A program made the position numbers and the translations under genes. From contig CABRFZ010000001.1 of NCBI GenBank assembly GCA_902470365.1, positions 91,399 through 155,398 of the forward strand: 64,000 nt of DNA, given 5' to 3'. The notes under the pieces are model-generated. The model was not told where the DNA came from. It did not search any database and worked only from the letters and a program-made list of their open reading frames with translations. This DNA is from an uncultured Collinsella sp. (GTDB taxonomy: Bacteria > Actinomycetota > Coriobacteriia > Coriobacteriales > Coriobacteriaceae). Below are positions 49,577-59,237 of the stretch, piece by piece; the stretch's first letter is position 1, and every line of letters starts with the position of its first letter.

Positions 49577-51388
49577 ATGAATACTTCAATTGACATTTCC
49601 CACATCCGCAACTTCTCGATCGTTGCGCATATCGACCATGGCAAGTCCACGATCAGCGACCGCATCCTCGAGCTCACCCATACCGTCGATGAGCGCGACA
49701 TGGAGTCGCAGCTGCTTGACACGATGGACATCGAGCGCGAGCGCGGCATCACGATCAAGTCCAATGCCGTCCGCGTGTCCTATGACGCCGACGACGGCGA
49801 GACGTATCAGTTCAACCTGATCGATACGCCGGGCCACGTTGACTTCACCTACGAGGTCTCGCGTTCGCTGGCCGCTTGCGAGGGTGCGGTTCTCGTCGTG
49901 GACGCCACTCAGGGCGTCGAGGCGCAGACCGTTTCCAACGCGACGCTCGCCATGAACGCCAACTTGGACATTGTTCCGGCCATCAACAAGATTGACCTTC
50001 CCTCGGCGCACCCCGACGAGGTCAAGACCGAGATCGAAGACGATCTGGCCATTCCCGCCGACGATGCCGTGTGCGTGTCGGGCAAGACTGGCGAGGGCAT
50101 CCACGATTTGCTGGAGTCCATCGTCTTTTTGATCTCGCCTCCCAAGGGCGATGCAAATGGCCCTCTCAAGGCACTGATTCTGGATTCGTACTTCGATGAG
50201 TACCGCGGCGTCGTCGCCACGGTGCGTGTCTTTGACGGTTCCATCAAAAAGGGCGATACCCTGCGCATGATGCAGGCCAAGGGCGACTTCTTGGTCGACG
50301 GCGTGGGCGTCAAGCGCCCTGCCGAGACGCCGGTCGATGCTCTGACCGTCGGCGCGGTCGGTTATGTGGTCACGGGTCTGAAGGACCCCGAGGCTGTGCG
50401 CGTGGGCGATACCCTTACGTGGGCTTCGAACCCCTGCCCCGAGCCGCTACCGGGCTACCGTGAGGCCAAGCCCATGGTCTACACGGGCCTGTTCCCCATC
50501 GACAACAAGGACTACGAGAACCTGCGCGACGCGCTCGATAAGCTGCACGTCAACGATCCGTCGTTGGTGTGGGAGCCTGAGACGTCGGTGGCGCTGGGCT
50601 TTGGTTTCCGCGTGGGCTTCCTGGGCCTGCTGCACATGGAGGTCGTCAAGGAGCGCCTGGAGCGCGAGTTCAATCTGGACCTGATCGCCACGAGCCCCTC
50701 GGTCGACTACCATGTGTACAAGACTGACGGCGAGATGCTCGATGTCCGCAGCCCGCAGGATCTGCCCGAGGCCACGCGCATCGAGCGCATCGAAGAGCCC
50801 TACCTCAAGGCAAAGATCATCTGCCCGCCCGAGTATACGGGTGCCGTCATGCAGCTCGCTATCGAGCACCGTGGCGTCACGACCGATATGATCCACCTGA
50901 CGAGCAAATCGGTCGAGATGCGTTTTGATATGCCGCTCGCCGAGCTCATCTTGGACTTTTTCGATCAGCTCAAGAGCCGCACCAAGGGTTACGCCTCGCT
51001 CGACTACGAGTTCAACGAATATCGTCCCTCCGAGCTCGTCAAGCTCGATATCCTGCTTTCGGGCGACGAGGTGGATGCGCTGTCGTTTATCGTGCACAAG
51101 GATAAGGCCTATGGCCTGGCCCGCGGCCTGTGCGACAAGCTCAAGGAGATCATCCCGCGACAGCTGTTCGAGGTTCCTATCCAGGGCGCCATCGGCAACA
51201 AGATCATCGCCCGCTCCACCGTTAAGGCGCGCCGCAAGGACGTGCTGGCCAAGTGCTACGGCGGCGATATCTCGCGAAAGCGCAAGCTGCTCGAGAAGCA
51301 GAAAGAGGGCAAGAAGCGCATGAAGGCCATCGGCTCGGTCGAGGTTCCGCAGGAGGCCTTTATGGCGATTCTCAAGGTGGACGAGTAG
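49577..51388 (+). CDS. lepA: elongation factor 4 (LepA)
   Basis: This translation GTPase affects initiation and back-translocation under stress. The 603 residues contain the G domain ([37 protein letters not shown]), domains II, III and V ([14 protein letters not shown]), and the LepA-specific C-terminal domain ([40 protein letters not shown]). The ATG at 49577 precedes the conserved [13 protein letters not shown]. The upstream ATG at 49532 lies inside the terminator stem and is rejected. Confidence 0.97.
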   Translation: MNTSIDISHIRNFSIVAHIDHGKSTISDRILELTHTVDERDMESQLLDTMDIERERGITIKSNAVRVSYDADDGETYQFNLIDTPGHVDFTYEVSRSLAACEGAVLVVDATQGVEAQTVSNATLAMNANLDIVPAINKIDLPSAHPDEVKTEIEDDLAIPADDAVCVSGKTGEGIHDLLESIVFLISPPKGDANGPLKALILDSYFDEYRGVVATVRVFDGSIKKGDTLRMMQAKGDFLVDGVGVKRPAETPVDALTVGAVGYVVTGLKDPEAVRVGDTLTWASNPCPEPLPGYREAKPMVYTGLFPIDNKDYENLRDALDKLHVNDPSLVWEPETSVALGFGFRVGFLGLLHMEVVKERLEREFNLDLIATSPSVDYHVYKTDGEMLDVRSPQDLPEATRIERIEEPYLKAKIICPPEYTGAVMQLAIEHRGVTTDMIHLTSKSVEMRFDMPLAELILDFFDQLKSRTKGYASLDYEFNEYRPSELVKLDILLSGDEVDALSFIVHKDKAYGLARGLCDKLKEIIPRQLFEVPIQGAIGNKIIARSTVKARRKDVLAKCYGGDISRKRKLLEKQKEGKKRMKAIGSVEVPQEAFMAILKVDE

Positions 51389-51392
51389 GTCC

Positions 51393-52436
51393 ATGGCGCT
51401 TTCTGAATACAGCAAGCGGCTGCTGGGCGCCTATGCCGGGCAGCCGTTCCTTATGGCTCCCATGGCGGGCGTAACCGACCCCGCCTATCGCATCATGTGT
51501 CGCCGCCGCGGCGCCAACTTTGCCTACAGCGAGATGGTGAGCGTTGCAGGCCTCGCCTATGCCAGCAACAAGACGTGGCGCCTGGTGCTGCCGGCCGACG
51601 AGGAACAGCAGATTTGCGTGCAGCTCTTTGGTTCCAAGCCCGATCAGTTTGCGAGTGCCGTCGCTGCCGTCGAGGAACGCGTGGGCGATCGCCTGTCATT
51701 GATTGATATCAACATGGCCTGTCCGGCTCGCAAGGTCGTTACCAAGGGCGAGGGCTCGGCGCTTATGCGCACGCCCGATCTGGCCGAGAAGATTGTCGAT
51801 GCAACGGTGGGCGCGGCGCATGTTCCCGTGACCGTGAAGATCCGCAAGGGTTTTTATTCCGAGGATCGCAACGCCGCAACGTTTGCCCAGATGCTCGAAG
51901 GGGCGGGCGCCTCTGCAGTTGCTGTGCACGGTCGTTGTGCCACGCAGCTCTATACGGGCCAGGCCGATTGGTCTGTCGTCGATGAGGTTGCCGAAGCCGT
52001 CGAGATTCCCGTGATTGGTTCGGGCGATGTGTTCTCGGCCGAGGACGCTGCTGAGCATCTGAGCGGTTCGGGTGCCAGCGCGGTGTTTATTGCGCGCGGT
52101 ATCTACGGTAATCCCTGGGTGTTCGGCGATGCTCGCGCCCTTGCACTCGATGGCACGCCGGTTCCTTCTCGCTCCTCGGTCGAGCGCCTGGAGGCCCTGC
52201 GTGAGCATCTGACGTTGACGCACGAGCTTCTGCCGCTCATGTCGCGCGCCCGTACGTATGCAAGCTGGTACTTAAAGGGTATGCCCCATGCCGCCGCCTG
52301 GCGCGCTCGGGTGGTGCGTTGCTCCACGTACGAGGAGTTTATGGCGCTGGTCGATGATATCGAGCGCGACGTGGTGTCCTGCGAGGCCGCCCTTGCCGCC
52401 GGCGAATCGGTGCCCGCTCATCCGCTGGAGGCCTAA
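51393..52436 (+). CDS. dusB: tRNA-dihydrouridine synthase
   Basis: It reduces uridine to dihydrouridine in tRNA with FMN. The 347 residues have APMAGVTDPAYRIMCRRRGA, the catalytic Cys in DINMACPARKVVTKGEGSAL, and VHGRCATQLYTGQADW, which fit the DusB/Dus branch. The C-terminal helical domain is present. It lies between lepA and hemW, four bases after the lepA stop. Confidence 0.94.
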   Translation: MALSEYSKRLLGAYAGQPFLMAPMAGVTDPAYRIMCRRRGANFAYSEMVSVAGLAYASNKTWRLVLPADEEQQICVQLFGSKPDQFASAVAAVEERVGDRLSLIDINMACPARKVVTKGEGSALMRTPDLAEKIVDATVGAAHVPVTVKIRKGFYSEDRNAATFAQMLEGAGASAVAVHGRCATQLYTGQADWSVVDEVAEAVEIPVIGSGDVFSAEDAAEHLSGSGASAVFIARGIYGNPWVFGDARALALDGTPVPSRSSVERLEALREHLTLTHELLPLMSRARTYASWYLKGMPHAAAWRARVVRCSTYEEFMALVDDIERDVVSCEAALAAGESVPAHPLEA

Positions 52437-52438
52437 CG

Positions 52439-53671
52439 GTGGCCGTTACCGCGCTGTATGTGCACGTGCCGTTTTGCGCTCAAAAATGCCGCTATTGCGA
52501 CTTTGACTCGCAAAGCTTGGCCCCGTGCGACCTGGATGCTGCGCTCGATGCCTATTTTGAGCAACTGCACGCGCGGCTCGATGCCTTTGGAGACGCCGGG
52601 GCGTTTGCGCAGGTCCGCACCGTCTATGTTGGCGGCGGCACGCCATCGCTGGCGGGGGAGCGTCTGGTAGAACTCGCCCGGCGTATCTCTGCGTGGTGTA
52701 AGCCCGTTGAGTTTACCTGCGAGGCTAATCCTGAGTCGTTGACTTCGCAGCTCACCGCGGCGCTTGCCGGGGTGGGTGTCACGCGCATTTCTCTGGGAGT
52801 CCAAACCCTCGACAACGCCGAGCTTGCTGCGATTGGCCGTATTCACGATGCCGACCGGGCGCTCGCTGCCATCGCGACGGTCAAGAACGCTGGGCTTGAC
52901 GTGTCGTGCGATCTTATGTGTGGGCTTCCCGGACAGACTGCAGCGAGTTGGAAGAGCACGCTCGATGGCGTGCTGACGGCGGCTCCGCATCATGTGTCGG
53001 TTTACCCGCTCACGCTCGAGGAGGAGACGCCCCTCTATCGCATGGCGTGCCGCGATGAGTCGCTCGAGCCCGATGACGATTTCCAAGCCGCATGCATGGA
53101 CGTTGCGCGCGAGCGGCTGAGTTCGGCGGGCTACCATCCGTATGAGGTGGCGAGCTACGCGCTCGATGGGCATGAATGCGCCCATAACATTGCCTACTGG
53201 ACCGGACAGGGCTATCTAGGTTTGGGTCGTTCTGCCGCGGGTATGCTCGATACCGAGGATTTCGATCGCTTGGCCGGGTTGTTTCCTGACGTTCCCGCTC
53301 GTGGCGATGCGCACCGCGTGCGACTGGTGCAACGTGACGATGGCGCGACAGCGTTTGAGGCCGAGTACCTGTCGTATCGCGAGGCGGCGGCCGAGGATTT
53401 GATGCTCGCCTGCCGCATGACGCGCGGCATTGGGCCCGAACTGTTGGTTCACTCGGCAAGCGTGATTGCTGCAGACGAGCTGGCAGCTGCCTGTGATCGC
53501 GCGCTTGAATTGGGCCTTGCCACCTGGGTGCCCGATCATGTTGAAGGACATGCGGGGCGCGTCACCTCAAAAGACGTTATCGCAGGTCGCGCCCGCGCCC
53601 GTTTAGCGCCGACACACTTGGGCTGGCTCGATGGAAATATGCTGTTCGAGCTGTTTTGGGGTCTAGCCTAG
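52439..53671 (+). CDS. hemW: radical SAM heme chaperone HemW
   Basis: HemW binds heme and transfers it to respiratory enzymes; it was long misnamed coproporphyrinogen oxidase HemN. The 410 residues have the 4Fe-4S motif CAQKCRYCDF (C-x3-C-x2-C) at about 14-23, VYVGGGTPSLAG, EANPESL and the HemW C-terminal domain (GQGYLGLGRSAAG). GTG start two bases after dusB. The order lepA-hemW-dnaJ is conserved, though hrcA and grpE are absent here. Confidence 0.93.
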   Translation: MAVTALYVHVPFCAQKCRYCDFDSQSLAPCDLDAALDAYFEQLHARLDAFGDAGAFAQVRTVYVGGGTPSLAGERLVELARRISAWCKPVEFTCEANPESLTSQLTAALAGVGVTRISLGVQTLDNAELAAIGRIHDADRALAAIATVKNAGLDVSCDLMCGLPGQTAASWKSTLDGVLTAAPHHVSVYPLTLEEETPLYRMACRDESLEPDDDFQAACMDVARERLSSAGYHPYEVASYALDGHECAHNIAYWTGQGYLGLGRSAAGMLDTEDFDRLAGLFPDVPARGDAHRVRLVQRDDGATAFEAEYLSYREAAAEDLMLACRMTRGIGPELLVHSASVIAADELAAACDRALELGLATWVPDHVEGHAGRVTSKDVIAGRARARLAPTHLGWLDGNMLFELFWGLA

Positions 53672-53729
53672 GCCGCTCGGGTAGAATTACCGCAATATAT
53701 ACGCTGCTGTGAGCAGGAGGTTGCCGCGC

Positions 53730-54830
53730 ATGGCGACGATGAACGAAAAAGATTACTACGAGATTTTGGGCGTCTCCAAGGACGCCACCTCGCGTGATAT
53801 TCAAAAGGCTTTCCAACAAAAGGCCCGCAAGCTCCATCCGGACGTCAATAAAGAGCCGGGTGCCGAGGAGAAGTTTAAAGAGGTTTCCGAGGCCTACGCC
53901 GTGCTCTCGGACGAGCAGAAGCGTGCGCGTTACGACGCCATGCGTTCGGGCAATCCCTTTGCCGGTGCACCGACGGCTTCGCCCTATGGCGGTGGCTATG
54001 CCGGCAGCGCCGGTTACGGCAATCCCTTTGACGGCGGTTTCCCCTTCGGGGGCGCCTGGGGCCAGCCCCGTCGCGGCCAGGCGGCCTACAACCCCGAGAG
54101 TGGCGCCAACGTGGTCGTCGATATCAAGCTCGACGCCAAGGAGGCCAAGAGCGGTGCCCACAAGACCGTTCGCTACACCCGCTTTGACACCTGTGGACAT
54201 TGTGGCGGATCGGGCTCCGTTTCGTCAGAGCATGCCCACACCTGCCCGAGCTGCGGTGGTCGCGGCCATATCGATGTCGACCTGTCCTTCCTGTTTGGTG
54301 CGGGCACGTTCCAGACGGTTTGTCCTGAGTGCGGCGGTTCCGGCAAGGTCGTTGCCGACCCGTGCCCCGATTGCGGTGGCAGCGGCCGTATCCGTGTGAC
54401 CTCCGAACAGACGATTGAGTTTCCCGCCGGCACGCATGATGGCGACGAGGTGCGCATCCCCAATATGGGCCACGCCGGCACGAACGGCGCTTCGGGCGGT
54501 GACCTGGTCGGTCGTGCGCACGTTGAGGCCGAGCGCCTGGAGGGTAAGGCTCGCACCGGCTTCTACCTCATGGGCATCATCGCTCCGTTTTTGGTGCTGT
54601 CGGCCATCTCGGGCGTGTTCTCCGCCTTCGCCATGATGTGCTTCATTCCGTTTGCCATGGGCTTGTTCATGGTGCTGTCGGACGGCGTGCTTCATCGCAG
54701 CCTGCTGTGGTGGAAGCGCGGCGCGATGCAGTTTGCCAATGGTTTTGCCAACGGCTTTATGTTTGCGCTCGTGTCGGTCTGGTTTGCGAGCTGCTCGCAG
54801 CAGGCCATGCTTTCGCCCTACGGGATGTAA
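53730..54830 (+). CDS. DnaJ-like co-chaperone with C-terminal membrane segments
   Basis: A 366-residue J-protein. The J domain (about 7-70) has HPD at 36-38. A Gly/Phe-rich stretch and four CxxCxGxG zinc motifs follow (CGHCGGSG, CPSCGGRG, CPECGGSG, CPDCGGSG; about 152-225). Only a short part of the client-binding domain comes after (TIEFPAGTHDGDEVRIPN). From about residue 277 the protein turns hydrophobic (FYLMGIIAPFLVLSAISGVF and on), with about three membrane segments instead of domain II and the dimerisation helix. The ATG has GCAGGAGG upstream. A regular dnaJ follows 84 bases later. The membrane location is predicted only. Confidence 0.85.
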   Translation: MATMNEKDYYEILGVSKDATSRDIQKAFQQKARKLHPDVNKEPGAEEKFKEVSEAYAVLSDEQKRARYDAMRSGNPFAGAPTASPYGGGYAGSAGYGNPFDGGFPFGGAWGQPRRGQAAYNPESGANVVVDIKLDAKEAKSGAHKTVRYTRFDTCGHCGGSGSVSSEHAHTCPSCGGRGHIDVDLSFLFGAGTFQTVCPECGGSGKVVADPCPDCGGSGRIRVTSEQTIEFPAGTHDGDEVRIPNMGHAGTNGASGGDLVGRAHVEAERLEGKARTGFYLMGIIAPFLVLSAISGVFSAFAMMCFIPFAMGLFMVLSDGVLHRSLLWWKRGAMQFANGFANGFMFALVSVWFASCSQQAMLSPYGM

Positions 54831-54914
54831 TAACATCAAACCCTCTGTTTGCGGCCGGCCCAGCTTGGGTATAGGACGCACTGTGACAATAATGAAAGTT
54901 GGAAGGATTCGGTC

Positions 54915-56063
54915 GTGTCGGAAAATAGGGATTACTACGAGGTACTTGGCGTTGACAAGGATGCCGACGCGCGGACGATCAAGCGCGCGTTTCTAAAGAA
55001 AGCCCGTACGGTACACCCGGATGTTTCGGACGACCCCGAGGCCGAGGCCAAGTTCAAAGAGCTCAACGAGGCCTATTCCGTTCTTTCCGACGAGCAGAAG
55101 CGTGCTAACTACGACCGTTACGGTACCGCGGACGGCCCCGGTGGTTCTGGCTATGTCGATATCAACGATATCTTTGACGGCATGGGTATGGACGACCTCT
55201 TCTCGTCGTTCTTTGGCGGCGGTGCCGGCGGTGGCGCCCGAAATCGCCGCGAGCGTCGTCGCGGCCGCGATATGGCCATTTCCCTTTCGGTGACGCTCGA
55301 GGAGGCGGCGCTTGGCTGCAAAAAGACGATCAGCTACGATCGCCTTGCTCCCTGCGACGACTGCAACGGCACCGGCAAGGCCGAGGGCGCGACCGAGAAG
55401 CAGTGCAGCCGCTGTCACGGCACAGGCTATGTGACGACGGTCCAGCGTTCTTTCCTGGGCCAGGTTCAGTCCTCTTCGCCCTGTCCCGACTGCCACGGCG
55501 AAGGCACGGTCATCGATCATCCCTGCGAGACCTGCGATGGCCAGGGCCGCACGCCTTCTCACGAAAAGATTGACATCGATATTCCCGCCGGTGTTTCGAC
55601 TGGTCGCCAGCTGCGCGTGAGTGGTTTTGGCGAGGCCGGCCTTCGCGGCGAACCCTCGGGCGACCTGATCGTCAACGTGCGCGTCGCCGACCATGAGCGC
55701 TTTAAGCGCAACGGTGACGACCTGTACCTGGTGAGCGATATCTCGATTGCTCAGGCCGCGCTCGGTTGCGAGATTGAGGTCGAGGGCATTATGCCTGACG
55801 AGGTCGTCAAGCTGTGCGTCCCCGCCGGCACACAGTACGGTGACACCGTGAGCGTCAACAATTACGGCATGCCGCGTATCGGCGGCGGCGGTTCGCGCGG
55901 TCGTCTGATCGTGCAGCTTCGCGTGGTCGTCCCCACCAATCTCTCCAACAAGCAGCGCGAGCTGCTTCGCGCCTTTGCCGACGAGATGGGCGATGACGTC
56001 GCATCCGGTAAGAAGTCGGTGACCGACCGTATCAAGAGTGCCCTCGACGACATCCTCGATTAA
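54915..56063 (+). CDS. dnaJ: chaperone protein DnaJ
   Basis: This is the co-chaperone that stimulates DnaK ATPase. The 382 residues have the J domain (HPD at about 34-36), the Gly-rich linker, four zinc-binding motifs (CDDCNGTG, CSRCHGTG, CPDCHGEG, CETCDGQG) and two full client-binding domains ending in a dimerisation segment. The start is GTG at 54915 with GGAAGGA upstream. It is the canonical partner of the membrane-type paralogue just upstream. No hrcA, grpE or dnaK is nearby. Confidence 0.96.
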   Translation: MSENRDYYEVLGVDKDADARTIKRAFLKKARTVHPDVSDDPEAEAKFKELNEAYSVLSDEQKRANYDRYGTADGPGGSGYVDINDIFDGMGMDDLFSSFFGGGAGGGARNRRERRRGRDMAISLSVTLEEAALGCKKTISYDRLAPCDDCNGTGKAEGATEKQCSRCHGTGYVTTVQRSFLGQVQSSSPCPDCHGEGTVIDHPCETCDGQGRTPSHEKIDIDIPAGVSTGRQLRVSGFGEAGLRGEPSGDLIVNVRVADHERFKRNGDDLYLVSDISIAQAALGCEIEVEGIMPDEVVKLCVPAGTQYGDTVSVNNYGMPRIGGGGSRGRLIVQLRVVVPTNLSNKQRELLRAFADEMGDDVASGKKSVTDRIKSALDDILD

Positions 56064-56072
56064 GGAGCCCGT

Positions 56073-57365
56073 GTGCTCGCACCCCATATTTCCGTCGTCA
56101 ACCTCGGATGCCGTGTCAACCGGGTTGAGTCCGACCGTATCACTGCTGATCTTATGCGCTTGGGTTTTGCAATGGTGGAGCCTCAGGATGCAGAACTGAT
56201 CGTCATCAATACCTGTGCCGTGACGGGGGAGGCCGAGGCCAAGACCCGCAAGGCCGTCCGTCACGCCCTGGCCTATTCGGGAGAGCCTTACGTGGTCGTA
56301 ACCGGCTGCGTCGTTAACCTGCATCCCGAGGAGCTGCTGGAGCTCTCCGATCGCGTGATCGCCGAACCGTCCAAGATAGACGTCGCCGAGCGCGTCTGTG
56401 AGGTGCTAGGTGTCGAATCCGATAGCGTGCCCGCCCGCAGCGATGGCGACGTGGTCGATGCGCTCGGTCGTTCGCGGCTGGGCGTGAAGATCCAGGATGG
56501 CTGCAACCACCGCTGCACTTATTGCATTGTGTGGAAGGCCCGCGGCCCCGAGCGTTCCGTGCCCGTCGAGTCCGTGCTCGAACAGGTGCGCGAAGCGCAG
56601 GAGGCTGGCGTGCCCGAGGTCGTGCTGACCGGCGTGAATCTGGGTGCCTATGACGGCAAGAGCGCGACCGACGAACATGTCGAGATCGATGAGCTGCTCC
56701 AGGCCATCATGGAGCGCACCGAGATCGCCCACGTGCGTATCTCCTCGGTGGAACCCATGGATATTTCCGAGCGCCTGCTCAAGGTGATGGCTCGCTATCC
56801 GAAGCGTATCGCGCCGTTTTTGCACCTTCCCGTGCAGTCTGGCTGCACGGCGACGCTGCATCGCATGGGTCGTCCCTATAGTGCCGAGGCCTTTGAGGAT
56901 ACGGTGCGCATGATTCGCGCTAACCTGCCACAAGCGTCTCTTTCGTGTGATGTCATCGTCGGTTTTCCTGGCGAGACGGACGAGGAGTTCGAGGAGTCGC
57001 TGGCACTGTGCCGTCGCGTGGGCTTTTCGCGCATGCACGTGTTCCGCTATAGCAAGCGCCCCGGCACCCTCGCCGCCGACATGCCCGACCAGGTACCTCC
57101 TGAGGTCATGGCCGAACGCAGCCGTCGCATGCGTGCCGCCGCACAGGAGCTTGCGATCGCCGATGCCCGTCGTCGCGTGGGCACGGTCGAGCGTGCGGTG
57201 CTCGAGTATGGTGACAACCTGACGCTCGGCTCGTTCCATCATGCCCGTCTCGATGATACCTGTGGACTCACAGCCCCGTGCCTGCTCGATGTTGCTATCA
57301 TCGGAGTCGATGATTCCGGCTTGGTCCATGCACGCAGGGAGGTTCATGGAAGCCTCGAAGATTAG
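56073..57365 (+). CDS. mtaB: tRNA t6A37 methylthiotransferase MtaB
   Basis: This radical SAM enzyme adds a methylthio group to t6A at position 37. The 430 residues have the N-terminal UPF0004 domain with cluster cysteines (NLGCRVNRVESD, NTCAVTGEAEAK, VVTGCV), the radical SAM motif CNHRCTYC at about 144-151, and a C-terminal TRAM-like part. The opening GCRVN and the dnaJ-linked position favour MtaB over MiaB. The end overlaps the phoH start by 20 bases. Confidence 0.92.
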   Translation: MLAPHISVVNLGCRVNRVESDRITADLMRLGFAMVEPQDAELIVINTCAVTGEAEAKTRKAVRHALAYSGEPYVVVTGCVVNLHPEELLELSDRVIAEPSKIDVAERVCEVLGVESDSVPARSDGDVVDALGRSRLGVKIQDGCNHRCTYCIVWKARGPERSVPVESVLEQVREAQEAGVPEVVLTGVNLGAYDGKSATDEHVEIDELLQAIMERTEIAHVRISSVEPMDISERLLKVMARYPKRIAPFLHLPVQSGCTATLHRMGRPYSAEAFEDTVRMIRANLPQASLSCDVIVGFPGETDEEFEESLALCRRVGFSRMHVFRYSKRPGTLAADMPDQVPPEVMAERSRRMRAAAQELAIADARRRVGTVERAVLEYGDNLTLGSFHHARLDDTCGLTAPCLLDVAIIGVDDSGLVHARREVHGSLED

Positions 57366-58332
57366 ACTTACCGTTCCCAAGGGTATCGATCCCTCGCGCG
57401 TTTTGGGCGCCGGCGATGGCGTCCTTCGTGCGCTCGAGAACTTGGTGCGCGCCCATGTGGTTGCCCGCGGTGACAGCGTTGCCGTGAGCGGCGATCCGGA
57501 CGAGGTCGAGCTTGTGGCGCGCTTTTTCGAGCATGCTTTTCGCGAGGCGGCCGCCGGACGCACACTGTCTGCCGATGATGTCTCGCGCTGTCTGGCCGTT
57601 CTGCGCGACGGCGAGCATGATGCCTCGTCGCTGCGCGATGACGTGCTGCTATCGTATCGCGGTCGCGTCATCCGCCCCAAGACGCTCGGCCAAAAGCGCT
57701 ACGTGGATGCCATTCGCTCGCATACCATTACGGTTGGCCTCGGTCCCGCCGGTACCGGTAAAACCTATCTGGCCATGGCGCTCGCCGTCGCCGCGCTCAA
57801 ACGCCATGAGGTAGGCCGCCTGATCCTGACGCGCCCGGTTGTCGAGGCGGGGGAGAACCTGGGCTTTTTGCCCGGCACCCTCGAGGAAAAGATCGACCCG
57901 TATATGCGCCCGCTCTATGATGCCCTCTTTGACATGATGGATCGCGAACGCACCGATGAGCTTATGGAGCGCGGCGTGATCGAGATCGCCCCGCTTGCCT
58001 ACATGCGCGGCCGCACGCTGAGCGATGCCTTCGTGGTGCTCGACGAGGCGCAAAATACCACGCCCGAGCAGATGAAGATGTTCCTGACGCGCCTGGGATT
58101 CAACTCCAAGTTCGTGATTACCGGCGACCTGAGCCAGCGTGACCTGGTGGGTCGTCGAGGCGGTCTTGCCGACGTTGAGAAGATTTTGGGCCGTGTCGAC
58201 GATGTGACGTTTTCTCACCTGGAGCGCGCCGACGTGGTGCGCCATGCCTTGGTGGGGCGCATCGTCGAGGCCTACGATGCTTATGATGACGTGCGTGAGC
58301 AGCGCTCGCGCGACCGAAAGGAGTCCCGTTGA
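57346..58332 (+). CDS. phoH: PhoH-like ATPase
   Basis: A 328-residue ATPase. Walker A GLGPAGTGKTYLAMALA lies near 131-147, TRPVVEAGENLGFLPGTLEEK follows, and Walker B is AFVVLDEAQNTTPEQM. The link with ybeY and era suggests a role in RNA or ribosome maturation; biochemistry of the family is limited. The ATG at 57346 has GGGAGG upstream and lies inside the mtaB end. Confidence 0.94.
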   Translation: MEASKIRLTVPKGIDPSRVLGAGDGVLRALENLVRAHVVARGDSVAVSGDPDEVELVARFFEHAFREAAAGRTLSADDVSRCLAVLRDGEHDASSLRDDVLLSYRGRVIRPKTLGQKRYVDAIRSHTITVGLGPAGTGKTYLAMALAVAALKRHEVGRLILTRPVVEAGENLGFLPGTLEEKIDPYMRPLYDALFDMMDRERTDELMERGVIEIAPLAYMRGRTLSDAFVVLDEAQNTTPEQMKMFLTRLGFNSKFVITGDLSQRDLVGRRGGLADVEKILGRVDDVTFSHLERADVVRHALVGRIVEAYDAYDDVREQRSRDRKESR

Positions 58333-58838
58333 GTGTATTGATCAGCAACGATGCCGAGCTCGATACGCTGCTCGATGCCCAGGAGGTGGAGCACATCTGC
58401 GGAGTTGTGCTTGCCGCCGAGGGTGTTGAGCGTGAGGTCGAGATTTCCCTTTCGTATGTCGATGAGGACGAGATGCACGAGCTCAATCTTGAGTGGCGTG
58501 GCATCGATCGCACGACCGACGTGCTCTCGTTTGAATGCGACTCGGCCTTTGACGAGGACATTCCCTCCGACGAGACGCTCGAGCTCGGCGATATTATCCT
58601 GGCCCCGCAGGTCATTGCCCGCCAGGCCCCCGGTTTTGGCAACAGTCCCGCCGACGAGTGCCGGCTGATGCTTGTTCACGGCATGCTGCACCTGCTGGGC
58701 TATGACCACATCGAGGACGACGAGGCCGAGGTCATGGAGGCACGTGAGGATGCCATTCTGCGCGACCTGGCGCTCGAGCGCGGCGAGGACCCCAAGCTGG
58801 TCCACGTCGGCCCCATAACCAATCATGCCCACGACTAG
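58329..58838 (+). CDS. ybeY: endoribonuclease YbeY
   Basis: It takes part in 16S rRNA 3' maturation and quality control. The zinc motif HGMLHLLGYDH lies at about 116-126, and RTTDVLSF and LGDIILAP are also conserved. The 169 residues are usual. The TTG start overlaps the phoH stop (TTGA). The run phoH-ybeY-dgkA-era-recO is typical of Gram-positive bacteria. Confidence 0.95.
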   Translation: MSVLISNDAELDTLLDAQEVEHICGVVLAAEGVEREVEISLSYVDEDEMHELNLEWRGIDRTTDVLSFECDSAFDEDIPSDETLELGDIILAPQVIARQAPGFGNSPADECRLMLVHGMLHLLGYDHIEDDEAEVMEAREDAILRDLALERGEDPKLVHVGPITNHAHD

Positions 58839-58847
58839 GAGCCGTCT

Positions 58848-59225
58848 ATGATTCCCGGATCGAACAAGGACCATCCGTCCTTTTTAAAGTCGTTCTCATA
58901 CGCTATGGAGGGCTTCGTCACCGCCGTCAAGACCGAGCGCAATATCAAGGTCATGCTTGTGGCGGGCGTGTGCACCGTCATTGCCGGCTGCATCGTGGGG
59001 CTCGATATTGCCGAGTGGGCTACGGTCATCATCTGCTGCGGCCTGGTGATTCACGGCGAGCTGTGCAATACCGCTATGGAGGCGATTGTCGACCTGGCGA
59101 CCCAAGAGTTGCATCCGCTGGCCAAGCGCGCGAAGGATATCGCTGCTGCCTCTGTATACGTTCTTTCCATTACCGCCGCGATCGTGGGTTTGCTTGTCTT
59201 TGCCCACGCGCTCGACTTTATTTAG
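58848..59225 (+). CDS. dgkA: undecaprenol/diacylglycerol kinase, DgkA type
   Basis: A small integral membrane kinase of 125 residues with three membrane segments (about 35-52, 60-76 and 100-120). The family signature region reads GELCNTAMEAIVDLATQE, with LAKRAKDIAAASVYVLSI next. In Gram-positive bacteria this enzyme recycles undecaprenol; the lipid substrate here is inferred. The ATG follows ybeY by nine bases with GGAG upstream. Confidence 0.92.
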   Translation: MIPGSNKDHPSFLKSFSYAMEGFVTAVKTERNIKVMLVAGVCTVIAGCIVGLDIAEWATVIICCGLVIHGELCNTAMEAIVDLATQELHPLAKRAKDIAAASVYVLSITAAIVGLLVFAHALDFI

Positions 59226-59237
59226 AAAGGGATTCTC

